In this document: positions 1-8,295 of the stretch, piece after piece
How the letters are laid out: every line of letters starts with the position of its first letter
How positions within the stretch are numbered: the first letter of the stretch is position 1
Assembly (NCBI RefSeq): GCF_027912415.1
Contig: NZ_CP115175.1
Span: forward strand, 620,001-684,000
Direction: 5' to 3'
Source: Homoserinibacter sp. YIM 151385
Lineage (GTDB): Bacteria; Actinomycetota; Actinomycetes; Actinomycetales; Microbacteriaceae
Length of the DNA: 64,000 bases
Program-made: the position numbers and the translations under genes
Notes under the pieces: model-generated
What the model saw: the letters and a program-made list of their open reading frames with translations, nothing else
Told to the model about the DNA's origin: nothing
Database searches by the model: none

Positions 1-1134
1 CTCGCGCCACTGCTCGTCCTCGTCCCAGAGGCCGAGCGCGGCGACCTCGCCGCCGAGCTGCTCGGCCCGCACGCCGATGAGGCGCACCGGCCGGCCGCCC
101 TGGGCGGCCTGATCGTAGAGCGAGCGCGCCTCCTCGGCGAGGCGACGGCCGAGATCGGTCGGCTCGGCGAGCGTGCGGCTGCGGGTCACGGTGGTGAAGT
201 CCTCGAAGCGGAGCTTGAGCACGACGGTGCGGGCCGTCACGCCCGCACGGCGGAGCCGGGCCCCGACGCCGTCGGCGAGACGGAGGAGCTCGCGGTGCAG
301 CTGCTCGCGGTCGACGACGTCGTGCTCGAAGGTCGTCTCGTGGCCGATGCTCTTCTCCTCGCGGCTCGTCTCGACGGAGCGGGGATCGCGCCCCCAGGCG
401 AGCTCGTGGAGCCGGGCCGCACCCGCGTCCCCGATCACGGAGCGGAGCGTCTCGACCGGGGTCTCGGCGAGATCCCCGATCGTCCGGAGGCCGAGGCGCG
501 AGAGCTGCTCCTCCGTCCGCCCGCCGACGCCCCAGAGCGCGGAGACCGGCAGGGGGTGCAGGAACGCGACCGTGTCGGCCGGCGGGACGACGAGCAGGCC
601 GTCCGGCTTCGAGCGGCTCGAGGCGAGCTTGGCGACGAACTTCGTCGCCGCGGCGCCGACCGAGCAGTCGAGCCCCGTCTCGGCGTGGACGCGCTCGCGG
701 ATGCGGGTGCCGATCGCGAAGGGCCCGCCGAGCAGGCGGCGCGCGCCGGCGACGTCGAGGAAGGCCTCATCGATGCTGAGCGGCTCGAGCGCCGGGGTCA
801 CCTCGCCGAGGAGCTCCATGACCCGGCGACTCGCCGCCTGGTAGCGGTCGAAGTGCGGCTCGAGGACGACGGCCTGAGGGCAGCGGCGCAGCGCGAGCGC
901 CATGGGCATCGCCGAGTTCACGCCGAAGCGACGCGCCTCGTAGGTCGCCGCGGTGACGACCGAGCGGCTCGACCGGTGGCCGACGATGACCGGCCGACCG
1001 CGCAGCTCGGGCCGCTCGAGCAGCTCGACGGAGGCGTAGAACGCGTCCATGTCGACGTGCAGGATCGTCGCGCCGGCCTCGCCATGCGGCGCCGTGACGC
1101 TCACCTGGCGGCCGCGGCCGTCCTGCTTGCTCAT
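1..1134 (-). CDS. dinB: DNA polymerase IV (Y-family), 3' end cut by window edge
   Basis: Error-prone translesion DNA polymerase. The frame reads from an ATG at 1134 leftwards through the window edge without a stop, 378 codons visible, so the C-terminus is missing. The N-terminal palm shows HVDMDAFYASVE, the first metal-binding motif of Y-family polymerases, followed by RPVIVG and a YEAR(R/K)FGV stretch, then LEPLSIDEAFLDV with the catalytic SIDE acids. A helix-hairpin-helix thumb region (ALWGVGGRTEEQL) and the little-finger domain follow. GAGG lies about 8 bases before the ATG. A terminator-like hairpin at 1189-1222 separates it from the upstream gene, so it is probably transcribed alone. Confidence 0.95.
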   Translation of the reverse strand, partial: MSKQDGRGRQVSVTAPHGEAGATILHVDMDAFYASVELLERPELRGRPVIVGHRSSRSVVTAATYEARRFGVNSAMPMALALRRCPQAVVLEPHFDRYQAASRRVMELLGEVTPALEPLSIDEAFLDVAGARRLLGGPFAIGTRIRERVHAETGLDCSVGAAATKFVAKLASSRSKPDGLLVVPPADTVAFLHPLPVSALWGVGGRTEEQLSRLGLRTIGDLAETPVETLRSVIGDAGAARLHELAWGRDPRSVETSREEKSIGHETTFEHDVVDREQLHRELLRLADGVGARLRRAGVTARTVVLKLRFEDFTTVTRSRTLAEPTDLGRRLAEEARSLYDQAAQGGRPVRLIGVRAEQLGGEVAALGLWDEDEQWRE

Positions 1135-1188
1135 GCCCACATCCTCGCACCCGGCACCGACGTTCCGCGGGCGCGCCCGGAACACGGA

Positions 1189-1222
1189 GGAGGGGCGCCG
1201 GCCGATCGGCCGACGCCCCTCC
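1189..1222 (-). terminator. Stem-loop downstream of the GlsB-type gene
   Basis: A near-perfect inverted repeat with one mismatch: arms GGAGGGGCG and CGCCCCTCC around an inner palindrome CGGCCGATCGGCCG. It lies just after the stop of the leftward gene at 1240 and before dinB. No strong T run follows, so termination is inferred from the stem alone. Confidence 0.55.
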
Positions 1223-1239
1223 GGGTCCGGTGTCCGCGG

Positions 1240-1506
1240 CTAGGCGCGGCTGCCCCGGCGACCCGTGATGGCGCCGTAGACGAGCAGGACGATGATCGCC
1301 CCGCCGACGGCGAGCAGGATGCTGCCGAGGTTGAGGCCGTCCACCGGCTCGTTGAAGAGCAGCGAGCCCAGCCATCCGCCGAGGAGCCCGCCGACGATGC
1401 CGATGATGATCGTCACGATGATGCCGCCGGGCTGCTTGCCCGGCAGGATGAGCTTGGCGATGGCGCCCGCGATGAGTCCGAGCACGATCCAGGCGAGAAT
1501 GCCCAT
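1240..1506 (-). CDS. GlsB/YeaQ/YmgE-family small membrane protein
   Basis: An 88-residue protein of the transglycosylase-associated / YeaQ family, found in many bacteria as a stress-linked inner membrane protein of unclear biochemical role. It has three hydrophobic helices: MGILAWIVLGLIAGAIAKLI at the start, a glycine-rich middle segment (IIVTIIIGIVGGLLGGWLG), and a last one at about residues 62-80, ending in a short basic tail GRRGSRA. The family hallmark PGKxPGG is present at about 22-28 (PGKQPGG). The start is set by GGGAGG about 10 bases upstream. The gene runs alone towards dinB and is followed by a stem-loop. Confidence 0.9.
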   Translation of the reverse strand: MGILAWIVLGLIAGAIAKLILPGKQPGGIIVTIIIGIVGGLLGGWLGSLLFNEPVDGLNLGSILLAVGGAIIVLLVYGAITGRRGSRA

Positions 1507-1599
1507 GTCTTTTCGACCTCCCAGTGTCGTCCGCATCCCCGTCGTGTGGGGACGCATCAAGCCAACACCTGCCGGAACCGGAGGGCAATCAGGAGTCGC

Positions 1600-1621
1600 C
1601 TGGGCGTGACCTGGCGCCCAG
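1600..1621. repeat. Perfect 7-bp inverted repeat in a divergent intergenic region
   Basis: CTGGGCG and CGCCCAG separated by 8 bases, in the 210-bp gap between the leftward GlsB-type gene and the rightward SGNH hydrolase. It could be a protein-binding site or a leader hairpin. Nothing else in the gap identifies its role. Confidence 0.3.
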
Positions 1622-1716
1622 CTGAGTGTCGCGAAAAGAACGCCCGGACGAGTGGTACCCGGCGAAACGCGCGCGGATGCCGATGCGGGACGCCGGAGAC
1701 GAGGCATCCTGGACGC

Positions 1717-2511
1717 ATGCAGCAGTCCCACCCCTGGTCGCGCTACGTCGCCATCGGCGACTCCTTCACCGAGGGCATCGGGGACCCCGAGCCCCGCAGC
1801 CCGGGAGGCCACCGCGGCTGGGCGGACCGCGTCGCCGAGGTGCTCGGCAGCGGCACCGAGGACTTCGCCTACGCCAACCTCGCGATCCGCGGCCGCCTCC
1901 TCCAGCAGATCCTCGACGAGCAGGTCGACGCCGCGCTCGAGCTCCGGCCGGACCTCATCACCATCTCGGCCGGCGGCAACGACATCATCCGCCCCGGCAC
2001 CGACCCCGACGAGGTCGCCGAGCGGCTCGGACGGGGGCTCGCCCGGCTCGGCCGCGACGGCGCGACCGTCGTCGTCTTCAACGGACCGGACATCGGCGGC
2101 ACCCCCGTCCTCGGGCGGATCCGCGGCAAGGTCGCGATCTACAACGAGAACGTCCGCGCCGTCGCCGCCCGCCACGATGCCGTCGTCGCCGACATGTGGG
2201 CGCTCCGCGAGCTCGCCGACTCCCGGATGTGGGCGCCCGACCGGCTCCACTTCTCGCCCGTCGGTCACCAGGCGATCGCCAGAATGGTGCTCGCGGCGCT
2301 CAACGTGCCCAACGACCTCGAGGCCTTCGAGGCGGAGCCGCTCCCGCCGCGGCCCTGGCGCGAGGCGCGCTCCGAGGACATCGGCTGGGCGCGCGAGTAC
2401 CTCGTGCCGTGGGTGCTGCGCCGCGTGCGCCACCAGTCCTCCGGAGACGGCATCCTCCCGAAGCGGCCCGAGCCCGGCGTCGTCCGCCGGGGCGAGGGCG
2501 CCGGCAGCTGA
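1717..2511 (+). CDS. SGNH/GDSL-family hydrolase
   Basis: A 264-residue serine esterase/lipase-like hydrolase of the SGNH fold. Block I is YVAIGDSFTEG with the nucleophile Ser16. Block III is SAGGNDI with the oxyanion Asn88. Block V is DRLHFSPVGH with Asp175 and His178 completing the triad. There is no signal peptide, so it is probably cytoplasmic. A C-terminal extension of about 75 residues carries PWREAR and AREYLVPW and ends basic, as in actinobacterial relatives. The substrate is unknown; ester bonds in lipids, glycans or peptides are all possible. The ATG at 1717 directly precedes the conserved block; a longer in-frame reading upstream is non-coding. Confidence 0.9.
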   Translation: MQQSHPWSRYVAIGDSFTEGIGDPEPRSPGGHRGWADRVAEVLGSGTEDFAYANLAIRGRLLQQILDEQVDAALELRPDLITISAGGNDIIRPGTDPDEVAERLGRGLARLGRDGATVVVFNGPDIGGTPVLGRIRGKVAIYNENVRAVAARHDAVVADMWALRELADSRMWAPDRLHFSPVGHQAIARMVLAALNVPNDLEAFEAEPLPPRPWREARSEDIGWAREYLVPWVLRRVRHQSSGDGILPKRPEPGVVRRGEGAGS

Positions 2512-2529
2512 GCGCGCCGGACGGGCGGG

Positions 2530-3762
2530 TCAGTCCAGCAGCGCGACCGGATTCGTCAGCCGCCAGGAGGCACCCGGATCGGTGATGGCGCGCGAGAGCT
2601 CCAGGGCGACCTCCACCTGCCGATCCCCCGCCGTCGCGATCACCGAGCCGACCTCCGCGCCCCGGGCGGTCACCGCCAGGGGCGACGCGTCGACGAGCGT
2701 CGTCACCGGCGAGTCGGACCAGGTGACGATCCGCGCCTCCTCGGCGGCCACCGCATCCGCGCGCTGTCCCCACTCCGTGCGGTAGCTCGCGAAGACCTGG
2801 CCGGGCTCCGCCACCACGACCTCGCGGAACCCCGCCTGCGCCGTCTTCAGGAGCGCGAGGATGCCGCGGTTGAGCTCGCCGTGATCGGGCCCCGGGCCCC
2901 CGAGGACGACCCCGACGACCGTCACCTCCTCCTCCCCGACCGCGAAGGTCGACGAGAACAGCAGATTCGCGGCCGTGCCGAGGGTGCCCGTCTTGATGCC
3001 GTCCACGCCGAGATCGCCGAGGAGGGCGTTCGTGTTGCGCAGCTGTCCCAGATCGTGCATCTCGAGACGCGACGTGCCGACGATCTCGCGCACGACCGGA
3101 TCCCGCAGCGCGATGCGGCCCAGCTCGACGAGATCCGAGGCTCGGGCTCGGTTGTCCGCCGAGAGGCCGGTCGGCTCGACGACCACCGTGTTCTCCAGCC
3201 CGTGCTCCGCGAGCCACGCCGCGGCCGCCGAGCGGAAGGCCTCGAGCGAGCCGGTCGACCAGATCGCCAGCGACCCCGCGTAGTTGTTCGCCGACTTGAC
3301 GAGGGTCAGCTCCAGCAGCTCCCGCTGCGTGAAGGCGAGTCCCGCCGCGACCGGCACCACGCTGCCGTTCTGCGCCAGGTACCGGTCGTAGAGCGCCGCG
3401 TCCGCCGCCGTCATCTCGATCGACGGACCCGCCTCGTCGACGCCGAGCGGCTTCGCGTCGAGCGCGACGAGCGCCGTCACCACCTTCGTGATGCTCGCGA
3501 TCGGCAGCGCCTTCTCCTGCCCGTCCTGTGCGAGCACGCCCGGGATGTCGAGCGCGCCGATCGCCGAGGCGCCGTAGCCGGGGAAGTCGAGCTCCGCGGC
3601 CGCCTGCGTCGCCGACGGCTGCTCCGCGACCACCGCGGTGGCCGCATCCAGCGGGGCGAGGAGCGTCAGCGGCAGGTAGATCGCCGTCGCGAGCACGGCG
3701 GCGAGCGTGCCGAAGACGGCGGCGCGGCGACGGCGGTAGATCTGTCGTCGGGTGAGGGGCAC
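2530..3762 (-). CDS. D-alanyl-D-alanine carboxypeptidase (S11 penicillin-binding protein)
   Basis: A low-molecular-weight PBP that removes the terminal D-Ala of peptidoglycan stem peptides outside the membrane. A basic stretch followed by a hydrophobic helix (about residues 14-37) anchors it. The penicillin-binding domain has SITK (Ser90, Lys93), SANN (Ser157, Asn159) and KTG (257-259). A C-terminal beta domain of about 100 residues follows, as in the DacA/PBP5 layout. The start is uncertain: tandem GTG codons at 3765 and 3762 open the conserved basic N-terminus, and no good ribosome binding site is visible. The next gene upstream, an APC permease, ends 35 bases away on the same strand. Confidence 0.88.
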   Translation of the reverse strand: MPLTRRQIYRRRRAAVFGTLAAVLATAIYLPLTLLAPLDAATAVVAEQPSATQAAAELDFPGYGASAIGALDIPGVLAQDGQEKALPIASITKVVTALVALDAKPLGVDEAGPSIEMTAADAALYDRYLAQNGSVVPVAAGLAFTQRELLELTLVKSANNYAGSLAIWSTGSLEAFRSAAAAWLAEHGLENTVVVEPTGLSADNRARASDLVELGRIALRDPVVREIVGTSRLEMHDLGQLRNTNALLGDLGVDGIKTGTLGTAANLLFSSTFAVGEEEVTVVGVVLGGPGPDHGELNRGILALLKTAQAGFREVVVAEPGQVFASYRTEWGQRADAVAAEEARIVTWSDSPVTTLVDASPLAVTARGAEVGSVIATAGDRQVEVALELSRAITDPGASWRLTNPVALLD

Positions 3763-3797
3763 CACGGAATCGTATGCGCCGGGCGTCGCCCCGCCGC

Positions 3798-5315
3798 TCA
3801 GACCCGCCCGCCGTCGACCGAGCGGCCGTAGGCGACCTCCTCGTCCGGCACGAGCACCGGCGTCTCCCGGTTCAGCGACTCGCCGCGGAAGAAGGGCCGG
3901 GATGCCGCGACGAGCGACCAGGCGACCATGAGGACCACGCCCACCAGCAGCGAGCCGATCCCGATCACGAAGACGCCGCCCACCCCGAACAGGACCGTGG
4001 CGCCGTAGTCCGGATTCAGCATGTCGATCGCCGACTTCACGAAGGCCGCCGTGAGCAGCAGCGCCCCCAGCAGCGGGAACACCAGCTTGAAGATCACGTT
4101 CGAGGCCGAGGCGAAGAGCTCCCGGCGGAAGTACCACACGCAGGCGTAGCCCGTGATCCCGTAGTAGAACGCGATCGCCAGCCCCAGCGAGTAGATCGAG
4201 TCCGCCAGGAAGTTCTCGCTCACGAAGGTCATCCCCACGTAGAACAGGATCGCCACCAGGCCCATCGTCAGCGTCGAGAAGCCGGGCGTGCGGAACCGCG
4301 GATGCACCTGGCCGAAGCGCCGAGGCAGCGCCCCGTACACCGCCATCGAGAGCGTGCCGCGCGCCGTCGGGAGGATCGTCGTCTGCGTCGACGAGACCGC
4401 CGAGATCAGCACCGCGAGCACCAGCAGCCACGCCCACGGCCCGAACAGCGCATCCTTCACCACCAGGAACACGTCGTCCTGCCCGTCGAGCGCCGCGAGC
4501 CCCGCATAGCTGATGGCGGCGACCGTCACGAGCACGTAGGTGACCATGAGGATCAGCGTCGACAGCAGCGCCGCGCGCCCCGGGATCGTCTTCGGGTCCT
4601 TCGTCTCCTCGTTGAGCGCCAGACAGGTGTCCCAGCCCCAGTAGATGAAGAGCGCCAGCAGCACCGCCTCCGTGAAGCCGTCGAAGCTCTCGAAGGCGAA
4701 GGGATCGAACCAGCTCAGCTGCGGCGGCAGGCTGTCCGCCGGCGGCTCGGCGCCCAGTGCGCTCGACAGGGCGAGCACCACGAACAGCGCCAGCGCCAGA
4801 TACTGGATGCCGAGCAGCACGTTCTGCAGGCGCTCGCCGATCTCCACGCCCCGGTAGCTGACCGCCACCATCGCCGCGATGAAGCCCACGCCCGTCGCCG
4901 TCGTCACCCACAGCTCGCCCGAGAGATCCGCGCCGATCAGCGGCGCCAGCAGGATCCAGAGGTAGATCCCCGCGATCTGCGCCAGATTCGCGAGCACGAT
5001 GATGCCCGCCACCGCGACGCCCCAGCCGCCCATCCAGCCCGCCCACGGCCCGAAGGCCTTCGTCGCCCAGGTGAACGTCGTCCCGCAGTCCGGGATCGCG
5101 CGGTTCAGCTCCCGGTAGGCGAACGCGATGAAGAACATCGGGATGAACGCCAGGACGAACGCGATCGGGGACTGCGCGCCGACCGCCGTGATCGTGAAGC
5201 CGAGGGTCGCCACCAGGGAGTAGACGGGGGCCGTGGAGGCGAGGCCCATGATGGTGGAGCCGAGGAGGCCGAGCTGGCCGGTGGCGAGGCCCTTGCCTGC
5301 GGATGCGTCCGACAT
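3798..5315 (-). CDS. APC-family amino acid permease
   Basis: A 505-residue secondary transporter of the amino acid-polyamine-organocation superfamily with about 12 hydrophobic helices. The family signature around helix 1 (GSTIMGLASTAPVYS) and the glycine-rich GPWAGWMGGWGVAVAG segment are clear. A long cytoplasmic C-terminal tail ends the protein. The substrate cannot be read from sequence; an amino acid or small amine taken up with protons is likely. It reads towards the carboxypeptidase 35 bases downstream, so the two may be co-transcribed, though no functional link is obvious. Confidence 0.92.
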   Translation of the reverse strand: MSDASAGKGLATGQLGLLGSTIMGLASTAPVYSLVATLGFTITAVGAQSPIAFVLAFIPMFFIAFAYRELNRAIPDCGTTFTWATKAFGPWAGWMGGWGVAVAGIIVLANLAQIAGIYLWILLAPLIGADLSGELWVTTATGVGFIAAMVAVSYRGVEIGERLQNVLLGIQYLALALFVVLALSSALGAEPPADSLPPQLSWFDPFAFESFDGFTEAVLLALFIYWGWDTCLALNEETKDPKTIPGRAALLSTLILMVTYVLVTVAAISYAGLAALDGQDDVFLVVKDALFGPWAWLLVLAVLISAVSSTQTTILPTARGTLSMAVYGALPRRFGQVHPRFRTPGFSTLTMGLVAILFYVGMTFVSENFLADSIYSLGLAIAFYYGITGYACVWYFRRELFASASNVIFKLVFPLLGALLLTAAFVKSAIDMLNPDYGATVLFGVGGVFVIGIGSLLVGVVLMVAWSLVAASRPFFRGESLNRETPVLVPDEEVAYGRSVDGGRV

Positions 5316-5372
5316 GGGCGGACTCTACTCCTGGGGGTGCGCTGTGGTCACGTGGGACGCGACGGGGCGGGG

Positions 5373-6173
5373 TCAGGGGGCGAGGGACCAGAGGGCGACG
5401 GCGCTCGCCGCGGCGACGTTGAGGGAGTCGACGCCGTGCGACATGGGGATGGTGACGACCCGGTCGGCGCCCGCGAGGGCCTCCCGGCTCAGGCCGTCGC
5501 CCTCCGTGCCGAGGAGGAGGGCGACCCGATCGGGAGCCGAGGCGGCGTAGTCGCGGAGGTCCACCGCACCGTCCGCGAGGGCGAGAGCGGCGATCTCGAA
5601 GCCGGCGGCGTGCAGCTGCTCCGCGCCCTCCGGCCAGTCGGCGAGCCGCGTCCACGGCACCTGCAGGACCGTGCCCATGCTCACGCGGACCGCGCGGCGA
5701 TAGAGCGGGTCGGCGCAGCGCGGGGTGATGAGCACGGCATCCGCGCCGAGACCGGCGGCGGCCCGGAAGATCGCCCCCACGTTCGTGTGGTCGACGACAT
5801 CCTCGATGACGACCACCCGGCTGGCGTCGCGGAGGACCTCCTCGACGGGCCGCAGCGGCGGACGGTGCATCGAGGCGAGCGCGCCGCGGTGCATCGTGTA
5901 GCCGGTCACCTGCTCGAGCACCGCCGACTCCCCCACGTAGACCGGCACGTCGAAGGGCTCCACCAGCGGGGTCAGCTCCTCGAGCCACTTCTCCTGCGTC
6001 AGCACGGAGCGGGGCACGTGGCCCGCTCGGATCGCCCGCTCCACGACGCGCGTCGACTCCGCGATGTAGAGCCCGTCGACGGGCTCCTGCAGGCGCCGCA
6101 GGACCACATCGGTGAGGCGGAGGTAGTCGGCGAGCCGCTCGTCGGCGGGATCGGAGACCGGGACGATGTGCAC
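5373..6173 (-). CDS. TrmH/SpoU-family RNA 2'-O-methyltransferase
   Basis: A 266-residue SPOUT methyltransferase that transfers a methyl group from S-adenosylmethionine to a ribose 2'-OH in rRNA or tRNA. After an N-terminal substrate-binding part (residues about 1-100), the three SpoU motifs follow in order: DHTNVGAIFRAAAGLGADAV, LLLGTEGDGLS and IPMSHGVDSLNVAAA, which form the knotted cofactor site. The target nucleotide is not deducible. A GTG at 6173 is chosen because GGAAGG lies 8 bases upstream; longer readings lack homology. A TAAGTT hexamer at 6223-6228 may be its -10 box. The gene diverges from the sirtuin gene. Confidence 0.92.
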   Translation of the reverse strand: MHIVPVSDPADERLADYLRLTDVVLRRLQEPVDGLYIAESTRVVERAIRAGHVPRSVLTQEKWLEELTPLVEPFDVPVYVGESAVLEQVTGYTMHRGALASMHRPPLRPVEEVLRDASRVVVIEDVVDHTNVGAIFRAAAGLGADAVLITPRCADPLYRRAVRVSMGTVLQVPWTRLADWPEGAEQLHAAGFEIAALALADGAVDLRDYAASAPDRVALLLGTEGDGLSREALAGADRVVTIPMSHGVDSLNVAAASAVALWSLAP

Positions 6174-6282
6174 GAGAGGGCCCTTCCGCCGGGGCACAGG
6201 ACGCACGCGCACGGCGAACGGCAACTTACCCGAATCCGAGACGCCGTATCCTGAGGTCGACCAGGAGGGCGGAAGCGATCGC

Positions 6283-7137
6283 ATGACCGCGACGGACACG
6301 GCGGGCCACGCCGGCACCGGGCTCGAGGCGGCGGTCGACCGCGCCGAGGAGCTGCTGCGCGGACGCGGGATCGCCGTGCTGACCGGGGCGGGCGTGAGCA
6401 CTGACTCCGGCATCCCCGACTACCGCGGCGCGGGCGCCCCCGTCCGCAGTCCCATGACGATCCAGCAGTTCCTCGCCGACGAGCGGGCCCAGCAGCGCTA
6501 CTGGGCGGGATCCCACCTCGGCTGGAAGCACTTCTCGGCAGCGCAGCCCAACGCGGGGCACGCGGCGCTCGCCGAGCTCGAGCGGGGCGGCGTCGTCGGC
6601 GGCATCGCGACGCAGAACGTCGACGGCCTGCACCTGCGCGCCGGCTCCCGGCGCGTCGTCGAGATCCACGGCTCCGTCGACCGGGTGCGCTGCCTGGTCT
6701 GCGGGCAGGCCTTCGCCCGCGAGGACATCGCGGACCGCATGGCCGCCGACAACCCCTGGCTGGACGCGCCCGAGGGCGTACAGCTCAACCCCGACGGAGA
6801 TGTCACCGTCGAGTCGGTCGAGCGCATGGTGCTCCCGAGCTGCACCGTCTGCGCCGGACGGCTCAAGCCCGAGGTCGTCTTCTTCGGGGAGTTCGTCCCC
6901 ACCGAGACCTTCCGCGAGGCGGCCGCGATCGTGCGTCGGGCCGACGCGCTCATCGTCGCCGGATCCTCGCTCGTCGTGAACTCCGGCATCCGCCTCCTCG
7001 ACATCGCGGTGAAGCGCCGCGTGCCGATCGTCATCGTCAACCGAGGCGAGACCCGCGGCGACGCGCGCGCGACCCTCAAGATCGACGCCGGCACCTCGAC
7101 GTTGCTCGGCGCCCTGCGCGACCGCCTGCTCGCCTGA
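6283..7137 (+). CDS. Sir2-family NAD-dependent deacylase, SIRT4-like (class II)
   Basis: A 284-residue sirtuin that uses NAD+ to remove acyl groups from lysine or to transfer ADP-ribose. The Rossmann motif is GAGVSTDSGIPDYRG (from residue 35), the catalytic segment QNVDGLH is at 111-117 with His129 (EIHG), and four zinc cysteines lie at 137, 140, 187 and 190. The insertion RYWAGSHLGWKHF and the VVFFGE block match the SIRT4-type class II group more than CobB. The substrate is inferred only from class. The ATG at 6283 follows a purine-rich GGAGGGCGGAAG. TATCCT at 6247-6252 is a possible -10. The histidine phosphatase gene starts 49 bases after its stop. Confidence 0.93.
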   Translation: MTATDTAGHAGTGLEAAVDRAEELLRGRGIAVLTGAGVSTDSGIPDYRGAGAPVRSPMTIQQFLADERAQQRYWAGSHLGWKHFSAAQPNAGHAALAELERGGVVGGIATQNVDGLHLRAGSRRVVEIHGSVDRVRCLVCGQAFAREDIADRMAADNPWLDAPEGVQLNPDGDVTVESVERMVLPSCTVCAGRLKPEVVFFGEFVPTETFREAAAIVRRADALIVAGSSLVVNSGIRLLDIAVKRRVPIVIVNRGETRGDARATLKIDAGTSTLLGALRDRLLA

Positions 7138-7186
7138 ACCCGCGCGGCGCCCGCGTCGCAGATCACCCCACGGAGGCTCCTCCCCC

Positions 7187-7825
7187 ATGACCGAGCTGTT
7201 CCTCGTGCGCCACGGCGAGACGGACTGGAACGCGGCCCGCCGCATCCAGGGTCGCACCGACATCCCGCTCAACGACACCGGCCGCGCGCAGGCGCGGGCC
7301 ACCGGCCGGCTCCTCGCTCGGCGCAGCTGGGACGGCGTCGTCACGAGTCCGCTCGCACGCGCCGCCGAGACCGCGGCGATCATCGCGGCGGAGCTCGGGC
7401 TCGGCGAGCCGGCGGTGAGCGAGCCGCTCGTCGAGCGCGACTACGGCGCGGCCGAGGGCCTCGACTACACGGAGATCGACCGCCGATTCCCCGAGGGCGC
7501 GCGGGTCCCGGGGCGCGAGACGCGCGAGCAGGTCGCCGCCCGGGTCGTCCCCGAGCTCGTGCGCCTCGCGCAGGCGCGACCGGGCGCCTCGCTCGTCGTC
7601 GTGAGCCACGGCGGCGCGATCCGCTCGGCGCTCACCGAGGTCGAGCCCGGCATCCAGCACGGGCGGATCGGGAACGGCTCGGTCCACAGCTTCCGGGTCG
7701 TCGACGGGACCCTCCGCCTCCTCGCCTTCGACGATCCCATCGAGACGGCGACGGCCGGCGCGCGCGCTGGCGACCTCGACGAGCAGAACGCCGTCGAGGG
7801 CCGCGAGTCCGAGGTGCGCGCGTGA
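7187..7825 (+). CDS. Histidine phosphatase family protein (phosphoglycerate mutase-like)
   Basis: A 212-residue branch 1 histidine phosphatase. The catalytic RHGETDW lies at residues 6-12 (LVRHGETDW) and the second His is in VVVSHGGAIRS. NDTGRAQA and TSPLARAAETA are the usual family landmarks. The length is close to CobC/GpmB-like phosphatases rather than glycolytic mutase. The substrate is unknown: a phosphosugar, alpha-ribazole phosphate or another small phosphate. GGAGG lies about 11 bases before the ATG. The end overlaps the next gene as GTGA, so the two are translationally coupled. Confidence 0.9.
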   Translation: MTELFLVRHGETDWNAARRIQGRTDIPLNDTGRAQARATGRLLARRSWDGVVTSPLARAAETAAIIAAELGLGEPAVSEPLVERDYGAAEGLDYTEIDRRFPEGARVPGRETREQVAARVVPELVRLAQARPGASLVVVSHGGAIRSALTEVEPGIQHGRIGNGSVHSFRVVDGTLRLLAFDDPIETATAGARAGDLDEQNAVEGRESEVRA

Positions 7826-8286
7826 GCGCCGGCGTCGAGCGCTTCCGGGAGCGCGTCGCGGCGCTCGGGGTCGAGCTCGACATCCGGGTCATGACCGAGC
7901 GCACCCACACGGCCCAGGAGGCCGCCGAGGCGCTGGGATGCCGGGTCGAGCAGATCGTGAAGAGCCTCGTCTTCGAGGCGGACGGCGCCGCGCTCCTCGT
8001 GCTCGCGAGCGGACCGACGCGGGTCGACACGGCGTGGCTCGGCGAGCAGCTCGGCACGACGATCTCGAAGGCCGATGCCGCGCTCGTGAAGCGCGCGAGC
8101 GGCTACAGCATCGGCGGGGTGCCGCCCTTCGCGCACGACGAGCGCATCCGCACGGTCGTCGACCGCGAGCTGCTCGGGCTCGAGGAGCTCTGGGCGGCGG
8201 CCGGCAGCGACCGATCGCTGTTCCCGATCGCGCCGGCGCTCCTCATGCGGCTCGCCGAGGCGGAGCCGGTCTCGATCTCGCGCTGA
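7822..8286 (+). CDS. YbaK/EbsC-family aminoacyl-tRNA deacylase
   Basis: A 154-residue single-domain trans-editing protein of the YbaK/ProX superfamily, which hydrolyses mischarged tRNAs (for example Cys-tRNA-Pro or Ala-tRNA-Pro). CRVEQIVKSLVFEADG with its conserved lysine, and GYSIGGVPPFAH with the GGVPP loop, identify the family. It starts with a GTG that overlaps the stop of the phosphatase gene by four bases, so translation is coupled. The specific editing substrate cannot be told from sequence. It ends 9 bases before the stop of the convergent glycosyltransferase gene. Confidence 0.92.
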   Translation: MSAGVERFRERVAALGVELDIRVMTERTHTAQEAAEALGCRVEQIVKSLVFEADGAALLVLASGPTRVDTAWLGEQLGTTISKADAALVKRASGYSIGGVPPFAHDERIRTVVDRELLGLEELWAAAGSDRSLFPIAPALLMRLAEAEPVSISR

Positions 8287-8295
8287 GCGCACCCC

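Noticed and set aside
295-2511. A long rightward open frame across dinB and the GlsB-type gene into the SGNH hydrolase
   Set aside because: Only the last 265 codons (from 1717) show a protein family. The rest is antisense to dinB, rich in Arg, Ala and Glu, and reflects the high GC of the third codon position.
2530-5988. One apparent 1152-residue leftward protein
   Set aside because: Its upper part is out of frame within the permease and methyltransferase genes; only the carboxypeptidase part from about 3762 is real. It is not a fusion.
3774-6254. An 826-codon rightward frame antisense to the APC permease and methyltransferase
   Set aside because: Low-complexity His/Arg/Gln/Glu composition and no domain; the opposite strand encodes clear proteins over the same bases.
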